Positions 47,838 through 56,950 of a DNA stretch of 64,000 nt are shown here, piece after piece. Position numbers and translations under genes: made by a program. A model generated the notes under the pieces. That model had not been told where the DNA came from, made no database searches, and saw nothing but the letters and a program-made list of their open reading frames with translations. How positions within the stretch are numbered: position 1 is the first letter of the stretch; each line of letters begins with the position of its first letter. The DNA is from Methylobacterium cerastii (GTDB lineage: Bacteria > Pseudomonadota > Alphaproteobacteria > Rhizobiales > Beijerinckiaceae): contig NZ_BPQG01000001.1 in assembly GCF_022179125.1 (NCBI RefSeq), forward strand, positions 1 to 64,000, in the 5' to 3' direction.

Positions 47838-49106
47838 ATGTGGTTGAAAGACACGAGCCCGCCGGAAAGACGCGTCCTGGCCGCCGCCTTCGCCGGATAC
47901 GGCATCGATGCCTTCGACTACATGATCTACACCTTCCTCATACCGACGCTGGTGATCGTGTGGGGGCTGACGACGGTCCAGGCCGGCAACATCGCCACCG
48001 CCGCGCTCGTCACCTCGGCGGTGGGCGGCTGGGCCGCGGGCATCCTCGCCGATCGGTACGGGCGGGTCGTCGTGCTGCAGGGGACCGTGCTGTGGTTCAC
48101 CGTGTTCACGGTGCTGTCCGGGTTCACGCATTCCTACGAGCAATTGCTGTTCACCCGCGCCATGCAGGGCTTCGGCTTCGGCGGCGAATGGTCGGTCGGC
48201 TCCGTGCTGATCGCCGAGACGATCCAGGCGCGCTACCGCGGCAAGGCGGTCGGCCTCGTCCAGTCGAGCTGGGCGGTGGGCTGGGCGGTAGCGGCCATCG
48301 CCTTCTGGGCGGTCTTCGCCCTGGTCGAGCCGGCGTCCGGCTGGCGCATCCTGTTCTGGATCGGGGCGGTGCCCTCGGTGCTGATCTTCTGGATCCGCCG
48401 CAACATCGAGGATCCGGAGGTCTACCGGCAGACCCGCTCGGCCATGCACGCGGTCGGCGACCGGGGCAACTTCCTGGAGATCTTCTCTCGCGACCTCATC
48501 GGCCGGACGGCGCTCGCGAGCCTCCTCGCCACCGGGATGCAAGGCGGCTACTATGCCGTCACGACCTGGCTGCCGACCTATCTCAAGACCGAGCGCAACC
48601 TCTCGGTGCTCAACACCAGTGGCTACCTGCTGATGCTGATCTTCGGCTCCTTCCTCGGCTACCTGACGAGCGCCTACCTCTCCGACCGGATCGGCCGCCG
48701 CAAGGGCTTCATCCTGTTCGGGTTCTGCGCCGGCCTGCTCGTGCTCGGCTACACCCTGGCGCCGATCACCGACACGGCGATGCTGTTCCTCGGCTTCCCG
48801 CTCGGCTTCTTCCTGTCCGGCGTCTTCTCCGGCATGGGCGCCTACCTCAGCGAGCTGTTCCCGAGCCGCGTCAGGGGGTCGGCCCAGGGGTTCTGCTACA
48901 ATTTCGGCCGGGCCACCGGCGCGGCTTGCCCGGCGCTGGTCGCGCATCTGTCCGGATCGCTGACGCTGGGAATCGCCATCGGGGTCGTGGCGGCCAGCGC
49001 CTATTGCCTCGTGATCCTGGCGGCCCTCCTGCTCCCCGAGACCGCCGGCCGCGAGCTCGACGCAGACGGGGCGACCCCGGCCGTGACAATGCCGGCGGCG
49101 GCGTGA
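47838..49106 (+). CDS. MFS metabolite:H+ symporter
   Basis: About 422 residues and 12 membrane helices. Motif A G-I-L-A-D-R-Y-G-R-V and the central loop with E-D-P-E-V-Y suit the metabolite:H+ symporter (MHS) group, which imports organic acids. Within the run DUF1445-MFS-pxpABC it likely imports the substrate of the pathway, perhaps 5-oxoproline, glutamate-like or heterocyclic acids. ATG 47838 is used; GTG 47826 adds four residues. No strong ribosome site is seen, so coupling to the upstream transcript is possible. Confidence 0.88.
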   Translation: MWLKDTSPPERRVLAAAFAGYGIDAFDYMIYTFLIPTLVIVWGLTTVQAGNIATAALVTSAVGGWAAGILADRYGRVVVLQGTVLWFTVFTVLSGFTHSYEQLLFTRAMQGFGFGGEWSVGSVLIAETIQARYRGKAVGLVQSSWAVGWAVAAIAFWAVFALVEPASGWRILFWIGAVPSVLIFWIRRNIEDPEVYRQTRSAMHAVGDRGNFLEIFSRDLIGRTALASLLATGMQGGYYAVTTWLPTYLKTERNLSVLNTSGYLLMLIFGSFLGYLTSAYLSDRIGRRKGFILFGFCAGLLVLGYTLAPITDTAMLFLGFPLGFFLSGVFSGMGAYLSELFPSRVRGSAQGFCYNFGRATGAACPALVAHLSGSLTLGIAIGVVAASAYCLVILAALLLPETAGRELDADGATPAVTMPAAA

Positions 49107-49132
49107 CCAGCGACGGGACGGGAGCAGCGGAC

Positions 49133-49894
49133 ATGGCGAGCGTCGACCTGAACTCCGACCTCGGCGAGGGCTTCGGCGCCTACGCCTGCGGCGACGACGC
49201 GGCGATGCTCGGCATCGTCACCTCGGCCAACGTCGCCTGCGGGATGCATGCGGGCGACCCTGAGATCATGGCCGAGATTTTCGCGCGGGCGAAGGCGAAC
49301 GGCGTCGCGGTGGGAGCCCATCCGGGCTTCCCCGACCTCTGGGGCTTCGGGCGGCGGCGGATGCCGTTCACCCCGCCCGAGATCGAGCGCCTCGTCGCCT
49401 ACCAGGTCGGGGCCGCGCAGGCGCTCGCGACTTACGCCGGCCACCGCGTCACCTACGTGAAGGCGCACGGGGCGCTCGCCAACCTCGCCGCCGCCGAGCG
49501 CGCGGTCGCCGACGCCATCGCCCGGGCGGTGCGGGCCGTCGACCGCGACCTCGCGCTGCTCGCCATCGCCCTCACCGCGCAGGTGCCGGCCGGCGAGGCG
49601 GCGGGCCTCGAGATCCACCAGGAGATCTTCGCCGACCGCGGCTACACAGAGGACGGGCAGCTCATCGCCCGCGGCCAACCCGGCGCAATGATCGAGAGCG
49701 CGGAGGAGGCGGCGAGCCGCGTCCTCGCGATGGTGAAATCCGGCGCGATCGTGACGGCGCAGGGCACCCGCCTGCCGACGCCGATCCGCTCGGTCTGCGT
49801 CCACGGCGATTCCGCCGATGCGGTCGCCACCGCCCGCGCCGTGCGGGAAAAGCTCGAAGGCGCCGGCATCCGGCTCGCCTCGTTCCGGGCCTGA
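49133..49894 (+). CDS. pxpA: 5-oxoprolinase subunit A (LamB/YcsF)
   Basis: A 253-residue LamB/YcsF protein, subunit A of the ATP-dependent 5-oxoprolinase PxpABC that opens 5-oxo-L-proline to glutamate. The N-terminal D-L-N-S-D-L-G-E-G-F-G and N-V-A-C-G-M-H-A-G-D, then G-A-H-P-G-F-P-D and Y-V-K-A-H-G-A-L, are the family signatures with the metal-site His and Asp residues. The ATG is at 49133, 27 bases after the MFS stop. pxpB starts five bases downstream. Confidence 0.93.
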   Translation: MASVDLNSDLGEGFGAYACGDDAAMLGIVTSANVACGMHAGDPEIMAEIFARAKANGVAVGAHPGFPDLWGFGRRRMPFTPPEIERLVAYQVGAAQALATYAGHRVTYVKAHGALANLAAAERAVADAIARAVRAVDRDLALLAIALTAQVPAGEAAGLEIHQEIFADRGYTEDGQLIARGQPGAMIESAEEAASRVLAMVKSGAIVTAQGTRLPTPIRSVCVHGDSADAVATARAVREKLEGAGIRLASFRA

Positions 49895-49898
49895 GGCG

Positions 49899-50654
49899 GT
49901 GGAGCAGACCCTACGCCTGCTCGATGCCGGGGAGGCGGCCCTCGTCGCCGAGTTCGGAAGCACCGTCGACCCGGCGATCAACGACCGGGTCCTGGCGCTC
50001 GACGCGGCGTTGCGCGCCGACCCGCCCGAAGGCGTCCGCGAGACCGTGCCGACCTACCGCTCGCTGATGATCCACTACGATCCGCTGGTGCTGAGCCGCG
50101 AGGCACTGGCTGGGCGCGTCATGGCGCTCGCCGACGGCGCGAACGCGAGCCGGGCAGCGCCGACCCTGTGGACGCTGCCCTGCTGCTACGCCGAGACCAG
50201 CGACGGCGAGCCCTGCGGCGAGGACGTCGCCGCCATCGCCGCGCTCACCGGCCTCTCGCCGGAGCGGGTGGCCGCGTTGCATGCGGGCGCCACCTACCGG
50301 GTCTACATGTACGGGTTCGCGCCGGGCTTCGCCTATCTCGGCGGCCTGCCGAAAGCGCTCGCGGTGCCGCGCCGAGCCAAGCCCCGGCCGCCGCATCCGG
50401 CCAACGCCCTGCTGGTCGGCGGCGGCCTGGCCGCGGTCGGGACCGTGCCGATGCCGACCGGCTGGTACGTGATCGCGCGGACGCCCGCCCGCCTCTACGC
50501 GCCGGAGCGCGACGAGACCTTCCCGGTCGCGGCCGGCGACCGCATCCGCTTCGAGCCGGTCGACGCCGCGACCTATGCCGCCCTGGAACGACGCGCCGCC
50601 GCGGGCGAGGTCGTGGCCCGGCGCGAGTCCTTCGCCGAGGAGGCCACGCCGTGA
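49899..50654 (+). CDS. pxpB: 5-oxoprolinase subunit B
   Basis: A 251-residue protein of the KipI / allophanate-hydrolase-subunit-1 family, with the PxpB signatures P-C-C-Y, G-E-D-V-A-A-I-A, M-Y-G-F-A-P-G-F-A-Y-L-G-G-L and G-W-Y-V-I-A-R-T-P. It starts at GTG 49899; upstream codons overlap pxpA. With PxpC it forms the ATP-using part of 5-oxoprolinase. The stop overlaps the pxpC GTG (GTGA), the usual coupling for this pair. Confidence 0.92.
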   Translation: MEQTLRLLDAGEAALVAEFGSTVDPAINDRVLALDAALRADPPEGVRETVPTYRSLMIHYDPLVLSREALAGRVMALADGANASRAAPTLWTLPCCYAETSDGEPCGEDVAAIAALTGLSPERVAALHAGATYRVYMYGFAPGFAYLGGLPKALAVPRRAKPRPPHPANALLVGGGLAAVGTVPMPTGWYVIARTPARLYAPERDETFPVAAGDRIRFEPVDAATYAALERRAAAGEVVARRESFAEEATP

Positions 50655-51670
50655 GCCCGCACCTCGCGATCCTCGCCGCCGGCCCGAGCGTCACGCTCCA
50701 GGATGCCGGCCGCCACGGATACCTGCGCTACGGCATCACCGCCGCCGGGCCGATGGACCCGCTCGCCTTCGCCACCGCCAACCTCGCCGCCGGCAACCCG
50801 GAAGGCGCGACCGCGATCGAGGTCTCGACCGGCGGCATCACCGTCGCGGCGGAGGGCGGTCCACTCGGCCTCGTCCTGGCGAGCACGGGCTTTCGCGTCG
50901 CCCTCGACGGTCAGGCGCTTCCGGCGTCCGTCGCGCTGACCTTGGAGCCGGGCCGGACGCTCGCCGTGCGGGCGGGCGCGGGCGGCGCCTGGTGCTACAT
51001 CGCCGTATGCGGCCGGGTCGCCGTCGCGCCGACGCTCGGCTCGACCGCGACCCACACCCGGTCCGGCCTCGGCGGGCTCGACGGGCGTGCGCTCGCGGCC
51101 GGCGACAGGCTCGCCGTCGAGGAGGCCCGCGCCGGCGCCGGCGATGCGCAGGCCCTGGTCGCGCCCTGGCTCGACCGGCCGGCGGAGGTGATCCGCGTCG
51201 TGCTCGGACCGCAGGATGACGCCTTCGCGCCGGACCAGATCGCAGCCTTCCTCGCCGGCCCGTGGACGGTCGGCGGGCGAGGCGACCGCATGGCCTACTT
51301 CCTCGACGGCCCGCGCCTGACCCATGCGCGCGGCCACGACATCGTTTCGGACGGCATCGCCATGGGCGCGATCCAGGTGCCGGGCGAGGGCCTGCCGATC
51401 GTGCTGATGGCCGACCGCCAGTCGACCGGCGGCTACCCGAAGATCGCGACCGTGATCGGCCCCGACCTCGGGCGGCTGGCGCAGGCCCAGGCCGGCGCGC
51501 GGCTGCGCTTCTCCGCCGTCTCGGTCGCCGAGGCCGTCGCCGCCCGCCGGGCGGAGGCCGCCTGCCTCGTCCCCGACATCCAAACGGAGCCGGTGATCCG
51601 TACCGCGTTCCCGTCCGAGCTGCTGCTCGGCCTCAACCTCGTGGGCGGCGTGATCGACGCGAAGGGGTGA
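50651..51670 (+). CDS. pxpC: 5-oxoprolinase subunit C
   Basis: A 339-residue KipA / biotin-dependent-carboxyltransferase-like protein. Typical segments are S-V-T-L-Q-D-A-G-R-H-G, G-I-T-A-A-G-P-M-D, A-P-T-L-G-S-T-A-T and G-I-A-M-G-A-I-Q-V-P-G, followed by M-A-D-R-Q-S-T-G-G-Y-P. Despite the domain name it binds no biotin and acts with PxpB on a phosphorylated lactam. The start GTG at 50651 is coupled to pxpB. The stop overlaps by one base the ATG of the flavin subunit of a Mo hydroxylase (TGATG). Confidence 0.93.
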   Translation: MSPHLAILAAGPSVTLQDAGRHGYLRYGITAAGPMDPLAFATANLAAGNPEGATAIEVSTGGITVAAEGGPLGLVLASTGFRVALDGQALPASVALTLEPGRTLAVRAGAGGAWCYIAVCGRVAVAPTLGSTATHTRSGLGGLDGRALAAGDRLAVEEARAGAGDAQALVAPWLDRPAEVIRVVLGPQDDAFAPDQIAAFLAGPWTVGGRGDRMAYFLDGPRLTHARGHDIVSDGIAMGAIQVPGEGLPIVLMADRQSTGGYPKIATVIGPDLGRLAQAQAGARLRFSAVSVAEAVAARRAEAACLVPDIQTEPVIRTAFPSELLLGLNLVGGVIDAKG

Positions 51671-52548
51671 TGGTGCGACGCCAGCCGCGCAAGCGGTTGG
51701 ACGAAGACTTGCTTGGGCACGGCGACATGGATCTCGACACGATCACCTCCGTCCTGACGCCGCGGGAGCCCGGTGCGCTGCCGGGCTGGCGCCCGGGCGA
51801 CGCATGGCTCGCCGGCGGCACCTGGCTGTTCTCTGAGCCGCAGCCGCATCTGGCCCGGCTGATCGACCTCACCGGCCTGGCGCTGCCGCCGAGCGCGGCG
51901 ACCGAGGCCGCTTTGAGCCTGTCGGCCACCTGCACCATCGCCGCCCTCGACCGCATCGAGTTGCCGCGGGCCTGGATCGCCGCGCCGCTGGTCGGGCAAT
52001 GCTGCCGGGCGCTGCTCGGCTCGTTCAAGATCTGGAACCGGGCCACGGTCGGCGGCAACCTCTGCCTCGCCTTGCCTGCCGGGCCGATCATCGCACTCGG
52101 CGTGGCGCTGGACGGCGTCTGCACCATCCGCACCGGCGCGGGCGGCGAGCGTCGCAAGGCGGTGGCCGACTTCGTGCTCGGGCCGCAGACGACCGCGCTC
52201 GCCCCGGACGAAGTCCTGCTGCGCCTCGACATGCCGGCGGCGGCCTTGCGGCGGCGCACGGCCTTCCGCCGGATCTCGCTCAGCCCGAACGGCCGCTCCG
52301 GCGCCCTGCTGATCGGGACGCGGGACGCCGACGGCACGTTCGCCCTCACCGTCACGGCCGCCACCCGCCGCCCGGTGCGCCTCGCCTTCCCGAGATCGCC
52401 GGGCGCGGACGACCTCGCCGACGCCATCGCCGCGGGAATCGACGACGCGCTCTGGTACGACGACGTGCACGGCGCGCCGGACTGGCGGCGCCACGTCACC
52501 GGCCTGCTCGCCGAGGAGATCCGAGCCGAACTCGGGGACGCCGCATGA
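51670..52548 (+). CDS. FAD-binding subunit of a molybdenum hydroxylase
   Basis: A 292-residue CoxM-like flavin subunit of the xanthine-dehydrogenase family. The FAD segments are weakly conserved: the A-G-G-T-W-L-F-S loop near residue 40 and R-N-R-A-T-V-G-G-N-L-C-L-A-type motif (here W-N-R-A-T-V-G-G-N-L-C) near 125. A CO-dehydrogenase flavoprotein C-terminal domain covers about 195-285. The ATG at 51670 is tied to the pxpC stop; ATG 51727 is an alternative. Coupled by ATGA to the FeS/Mo subunit, it passes electrons from that protein to its acceptor. Confidence 0.87.
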   Translation: MVRRQPRKRLDEDLLGHGDMDLDTITSVLTPREPGALPGWRPGDAWLAGGTWLFSEPQPHLARLIDLTGLALPPSAATEAALSLSATCTIAALDRIELPRAWIAAPLVGQCCRALLGSFKIWNRATVGGNLCLALPAGPIIALGVALDGVCTIRTGAGGERRKAVADFVLGPQTTALAPDEVLLRLDMPAAALRRRTAFRRISLSPNGRSGALLIGTRDADGTFALTVTAATRRPVRLAFPRSPGADDLADAIAAGIDDALWYDDVHGAPDWRRHVTGLLAEEIRAELGDAA

Positions 52549-55424
52549 GGATCGTCGTCAACGGCCACGCCGAGGAGGTCGCCCCGCGCCCCGGCCAGTG
52601 CCTGCGCACCCTGCTGCGCGAGCGCGGCTGGTTCGGCGTCAAGAAGGGGTGCGACGCCGGCGATTGCGGCGCCTGCACGGTCCACCTCGACGGCGAGCCG
52701 ATCCACAGCTGTCTCCTGCCGGCGTTCCGGGCCGGAGGGCGCGAGGTCACCACCATCGAGGGCCTGTCCGGCCCGTGCCAGCCGGGGCAGGGGGCATTGG
52801 ATCGGGCGCCCGACGCCCTGCACCCGATGCAGGCGGCCTTCGTCGCGGCGCAGGGCTTCCAGTGCGGGTTCTGCACGCCGGGCATGATCATGACGGCGGC
52901 GGCCCTCGACCAGGGCCAGAAGCGCGACCTTGGCACGGCGCTGAAGGGCAACCTCTGCCGCTGCACCGGCTACCGCGCCATCCGCGACGCCATCGCCGGC
53001 ATCGCCTCCGCCGAGGCGGCGAGCTTGCGCGACCCGATCGGCCGCAGCGTGCCCGCGCCCGCAGCGCCTGACGTGGTCTCGGGGCGCGCCGCCTACACCT
53101 TCGACCTGGCGATGCCGGGCCTGCTGCACATGAAGGTGCTGCGCTCCGAGCATCCGCATGCGCGGATCGTCGCGATCGACCGCGCGGCCGCCCTGGCGCT
53201 GCCCGGGATCGTCGCGATCTTCACCCATGCGGACGTGCCGGAGGCGCGCTTCTCCACCGGCCGCCACGAGAACCCGGCCGACGACGCGGCCGACACCCGC
53301 GTGCTCGACGACGTGGTGCGCTTCGTCGGCCAGCGCGTCGCCGCGGTGGTCGCCGAGACCGAAGCCGCGGCCGAGGCCGGCGTGCGGGCGCTCAAGGTCG
53401 ACTATGCGCCATTGCCGGCGGTGTTCGACCCGGATGAGGCGATGCGGCCCGACGCGCCGCGCGTCCACGCCGCCGTCCCGGCGGGCGCGGACGCGCCGCC
53501 GCTAGAAGCCCGCGCGAACCTCGCGGCCGAGGCGCACGGCTTGGTCGGCGACGTCGAGGCGGGGTTCGCCGAAGCGGATCGCGTCTACGAGGGCACCTAC
53601 CGCTCGCAACGCGTGCAGCACGCCCACCTCGAGACCCACGGCGCGATCGGCTGGCGCGATCCCGACGGCCGCCTCGTGATCCGCTCCTCGACGCAGGTGC
53701 CGTTCCTGACCCGCGACGCGCTCTGCACCCTGTTCGGCCTCGACCGGTCGCAGGTGCGGGTGGTGGCGGGCCGGGTCGGCGGCGGATTCGGCGGCAAGCA
53801 GGAGATGCTCACCGAGGACCTGGTCGCGCTGGCGGTGCTCCGCACCGGGCGCCCGGTGAAGTGGGAGTTCACCCGCCAGGAGCAGTTCGTCGCCACCACC
53901 ACCCGCCACCCGATGCGCGTCCGGGTGAAGCTCGGCGCGAAGGCCGACGGCACGCTGACCGCGATCCAGCTCGACGTGGTCTCGAACACCGGCGCCTACG
54001 GCAACCATGCCGGCGGCGTGCTCCACCACGGCACCAACGAGGTGATCGGTGCCTACCGCTGCCCGAACAAGCGCGTCGACGGCTACGCCGTCTACACCCA
54101 CACCCTGCCGGCCGGGGCCTTCCGCGGCTACGGCCTCAGCCAGACGATCTTCGCCGTCGAATCGGCGCTGGACGAGCTCGCCCGCGACCTCGGCCTCGAC
54201 CCCTACGCGATGCGCCGCCGCAACGCGGTGCGGCCCGGCGACCCCATGGTTTCGACGAGCCTCGAACCGCACGACGTCGAATACGGCAGCTACGGCCTCG
54301 ACCAGTGCCTCGACCTCGCCGAGCGGGCGATGGCAACGCCTTCCGGCGACCCGGCCCCGGAGGGCTGGCGCGTCGGCGAGGGCATGGCGATGGCGATGAT
54401 CGACACGATCCCGCCGCGCGGGCATTTTTCGGATGCGCGGATTGGGCTGCGCGGGGACGCAAGCGATCGCCGGTCCCCTCTCCCACGGGGAGAGGGACGG
54501 GGTGAGGGGCGTGACCTCTCCGGCATGGTCTCATCCCTCACCCCAACCCTCTCCCGCACGGGAGGGGGGGCCCGTCGCGGTGATGGCGCCCCTTCCGGCG
54601 GCACCGTCTACGAACTGTCCGTCGGCACCGCCGAGTTCGGCAACGGCACCACCACCGTGCATGCGCAGATCGCAGCCGCGGCGCTCGGCACCACGCCGGA
54701 CCGCATCCGCATCCGCGCCTCCGACACCGACGCGGTCGGCCACGATACGGGCGCCTACGGCAGCACCGGCATCGTCGTGGCGGGGCGCGCGACGCTGAAC
54801 GCCGCGGAGGCGCTGGCCCGCGCGATCCTGACCCGGGCCGCGGCGAAGGCGGGCGTCGCGCCCGCCGACTGCCGTTTGGAGGCCGACGACGTGGCCGTTC
54901 CGGGCGGTCGCGTCGCGTTGGCCGACCTGATCGCGGAAGGTCCGCTCGAAGCGGAGGGGCGGGCCGACGGCTCGCCGCGCTCGGTTGCCTTCAACGTCCA
55001 GGCGTTCCGGGTCGCGGTGCATCCGGGCACCGGCGAGGTCCGCATCCTGCGCAGCGTCCACGCGGCCGACGCGGGGCGGGTGATCAACCCGATGCAGTGC
55101 CGCGGGCAGGTCGAGGGCGGCGTCGCGCAGGCGCTCGGCGCGGCGCTTTACGAGGACTTGCGCCTCGACGCGGAAGGCCGCGTGACCACGCAGACGTTCC
55201 GCAACTACCACATCCCCGCCTGCGCCGACGTGCCGGCGACGGAGGTGCTGTTCGCCGACACCCACGACAGCGTCGGCCCGCTCGGCGCGAAGTCGATGAG
55301 CGAGAGCCCGTTCAACCCGGTCGCCCCGGCGCTCGCCAACGCGATCCGCGACGCCACCGGCGCGCGGCTGACCGCGACCCCGTTCGCACCGGACCGGATC
55401 TTTCGGAGCGTCGGCACACGTTGA
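52545..55424 (+). CDS. Molybdenum hydroxylase with fused [2Fe-2S] and Mo-cofactor domains, carrying an internal repeat
   Basis: A 959-residue xanthine-dehydrogenase-family enzyme. Residues 1-75 hold a plant-type [2Fe-2S] site (Cys36, 41, 44, 56). Residues 76-155 hold the second cluster (Cys107, 110, 138, 140). The Mo/pterin domains follow with G-G-G-F-G-G-K-Q near 412, A-F-R-G-Y-G, and probable catalytic Glu920 in K-S-M-S-E-S-P-F. Residues ~645-675 are encoded by a palindromic repeat and look foreign (Arg/Gly/Ser-rich). Substrates of such enzymes are purines, aldehydes or N-heterocycles; the pxp neighbours suggest an N-heterocycle or lactam route. Whether it stays active with the insertion is unknown. 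Confidence 0.9.
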   Translation: MRIVVNGHAEEVAPRPGQCLRTLLRERGWFGVKKGCDAGDCGACTVHLDGEPIHSCLLPAFRAGGREVTTIEGLSGPCQPGQGALDRAPDALHPMQAAFVAAQGFQCGFCTPGMIMTAAALDQGQKRDLGTALKGNLCRCTGYRAIRDAIAGIASAEAASLRDPIGRSVPAPAAPDVVSGRAAYTFDLAMPGLLHMKVLRSEHPHARIVAIDRAAALALPGIVAIFTHADVPEARFSTGRHENPADDAADTRVLDDVVRFVGQRVAAVVAETEAAAEAGVRALKVDYAPLPAVFDPDEAMRPDAPRVHAAVPAGADAPPLEARANLAAEAHGLVGDVEAGFAEADRVYEGTYRSQRVQHAHLETHGAIGWRDPDGRLVIRSSTQVPFLTRDALCTLFGLDRSQVRVVAGRVGGGFGGKQEMLTEDLVALAVLRTGRPVKWEFTRQEQFVATTTRHPMRVRVKLGAKADGTLTAIQLDVVSNTGAYGNHAGGVLHHGTNEVIGAYRCPNKRVDGYAVYTHTLPAGAFRGYGLSQTIFAVESALDELARDLGLDPYAMRRRNAVRPGDPMVSTSLEPHDVEYGSYGLDQCLDLAERAMATPSGDPAPEGWRVGEGMAMAMIDTIPPRGHFSDARIGLRGDASDRRSPLPRGEGRGEGRDLSGMVSSLTPTLSRTGGGARRGDGAPSGGTVYELSVGTAEFGNGTTTVHAQIAAAALGTTPDRIRIRASDTDAVGHDTGAYGSTGIVVAGRATLNAAEALARAILTRAAAKAGVAPADCRLEADDVAVPGGRVALADLIAEGPLEAEGRADGSPRSVAFNVQAFRVAVHPGTGEVRILRSVHAADAGRVINPMQCRGQVEGGVAQALGAALYEDLRLDAEGRVTTQTFRNYHIPACADVPATEVLFADTHDSVGPLGAKSMSESPFNPVAPALANAIRDATGARLTATPFAPDRIFRSVGTR
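54476..54567. repeat. Three-hairpin palindromic element inserted inside the Mo-hydroxylase gene
   Basis: A homologue of the element at 23529-23619, with the same order of three palindromes (ccctctccc/ggggagaggg, a central imperfect stem, ccctctccc/gggagggg) and the shared core gaggggcgtgacctctccgg. It lies wholly within the coding sequence and is read through without a stop, adding about 31 residues plus a short flank. Its central stem is less perfect than in the intergenic copy. Confidence 0.88.
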
Positions 55425-55427
55425 GCC

Positions 55428-56837
55428 TCAGCCCGGTGCGAGGCTCCGGTCGAGGACGCGGCCTTGGCCCGGCTCGGACAGCACCCGCCCATCCTCGGCG
55501 ATCACCCGACCGCGCGCGATGGTCATCACCGGCCAGCCGGTCACCTGGAATCCTTCCCAGGGCGTGTAGTCGGCGCCGTGATGGAGGGCGGCCTGGCGGA
55601 TCGTCTCGCGGTGGTTCGGGTCCCACAGGGTCAGGTCGGCGTCGAAGCCGGGGCCGATCGAGCCTTTGCGCAGATATAGGCCGTAGAGCTTGGCGTGGTT
55701 CGTGGCGGTGAGCGCGGCGAACTGGTTCAGCGTGATCCGCCCCGTCGACACGCCCTCCGAGAACAGAACCGGCAACCGGGTCTCGATGCCGGGGATGCCG
55801 TTCGGGATCCAGCGAAAGGAGGTTTTTCCGCGCGGGTTCAACTTGCCGGCGGGGTCGTCGTAGCGGAACGGGCAATGGTCGGAGGAGACCACTTCGAACA
55901 CCCCACGCTGCAGGCCGGACCAGATCGCCGCCTGGCTCGCGGCGTCCCGCGGGGGCGGCGAGCAGACGTACTTCGCGCCCGACATCGGGTCGTCGCCGAT
56001 CCCCTTCATGTCGTCGGCCGTGAGCGTCAGGTATTGCGGGCAGGTCTCGGCGTGAATCTTGAGGCCGCGCCCCTGCGCCCACGCGATCTGCTCCATCGCC
56101 TGCTCGCCCGAGACGTGGACGATGACGATGTCGAGGTCGACGAGCTCGGCGTGGCTGATCGCCCGGTGCGCCGCCTCGCGCTCGACCAGTTGCGGCCGCG
56201 ACAGCGCATGACCGAACGGCCGGGTCTCGCCCGCCTTCTCCAGGCGTTCGCTGAGGTAGCGGATCGCGTCGTAGCCCTCGGCGTGGACCATCACGCGGGC
56301 GCCCTCGCGCCGGGCCACGTCGAACACGTCGAGGATCTGGCGGTCGTTCAGGACGAGGTCGTCGTAAGTCATGAACACCTTGAACGAGGTGTATCCGGCG
56401 GCGATCAGCGCCGGCAGCTCCTGGCCGAGCACCGCCTCGGTCGGGTCCGAGACGATCAGGTGGATCGCCACGTCGACGTGGCACTGCCCCTCGGCCAGCG
56501 CGCGATAGGCCTCGGCCGCCTCGCGCAGGGACGCGCCCCGCGGCTGCAGCGCGAACGGCATCACGCAGGTGTTGCCGCCGGCCGCCGCGGCGCGGGTCGC
56601 CGACGCGAAGTCGTCGGCCATGACGATGCCGGGGCCGGAGGGCTGCGCGATGTGGACGTGGCTGTCGATGCCGCCCGGCAGCACCAAGAGGCCGGACGCA
56701 TCGACGGTGCGGGCGGCGTCCGCCACCCGCTCGGCGACAGTGACGATGCGGCCGTCGCGGATGCCGATCTCGGCGCGGAGCGTGTCGGCGGCGGTGACGA
56801 CGGTGCCGCCGCGGATCGCGAGGTCGAATTCAGGCAT
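55428..56837 (-). CDS. hydA: Dihydropyrimidinase / D-hydantoinase
   Basis: A 469-residue cyclic amidohydrolase that opens dihydropyrimidines or hydantoins to N-carbamoyl amino acids. The metal ligands are His60 and His62 (D-S-H-V-H) and the carboxylated Lys153 (S-F-K-V-F-M-T-Y), with later M-V-H-A-E and S-S-D-H-C-P-F. The length and motifs fit the family. It is convergent with the Mo-hydroxylase (stops three bases apart) and divergent from ade. No N-carbamoyl-beta-alanine amidase or dihydropyrimidine dehydrogenase is in the window. Confidence 0.93.
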   Translation of the reverse strand: MPEFDLAIRGGTVVTAADTLRAEIGIRDGRIVTVAERVADAARTVDASGLLVLPGGIDSHVHIAQPSGPGIVMADDFASATRAAAAGGNTCVMPFALQPRGASLREAAEAYRALAEGQCHVDVAIHLIVSDPTEAVLGQELPALIAAGYTSFKVFMTYDDLVLNDRQILDVFDVARREGARVMVHAEGYDAIRYLSERLEKAGETRPFGHALSRPQLVEREAAHRAISHAELVDLDIVIVHVSGEQAMEQIAWAQGRGLKIHAETCPQYLTLTADDMKGIGDDPMSGAKYVCSPPPRDAASQAAIWSGLQRGVFEVVSSDHCPFRYDDPAGKLNPRGKTSFRWIPNGIPGIETRLPVLFSEGVSTGRITLNQFAALTATNHAKLYGLYLRKGSIGPGFDADLTLWDPNHRETIRQAALHHGADYTPWEGFQVTGWPVMTIARGRVIAEDGRVLSEPGQGRVLDRSLAPG

Positions 56838-56950
56838 TGTCCTTCGTAGCCTCGTCCGTGGACCCTGATGAGGCGGGCCGGTCCGCAAGGCCCTGGCACG
56901 ATGCGTGCCCCGGTAGCCCGCATCCGCCGAAGACCGATCCGGGAGCCCCG

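Noticed and set aside
54430-54600. Frameshift or pseudogene in the Mo hydroxylase
   Set aside because: The frame is open through the repeat and the protein motifs continue after it in the same frame up to the catalytic Glu, so it is an in-frame insertion.
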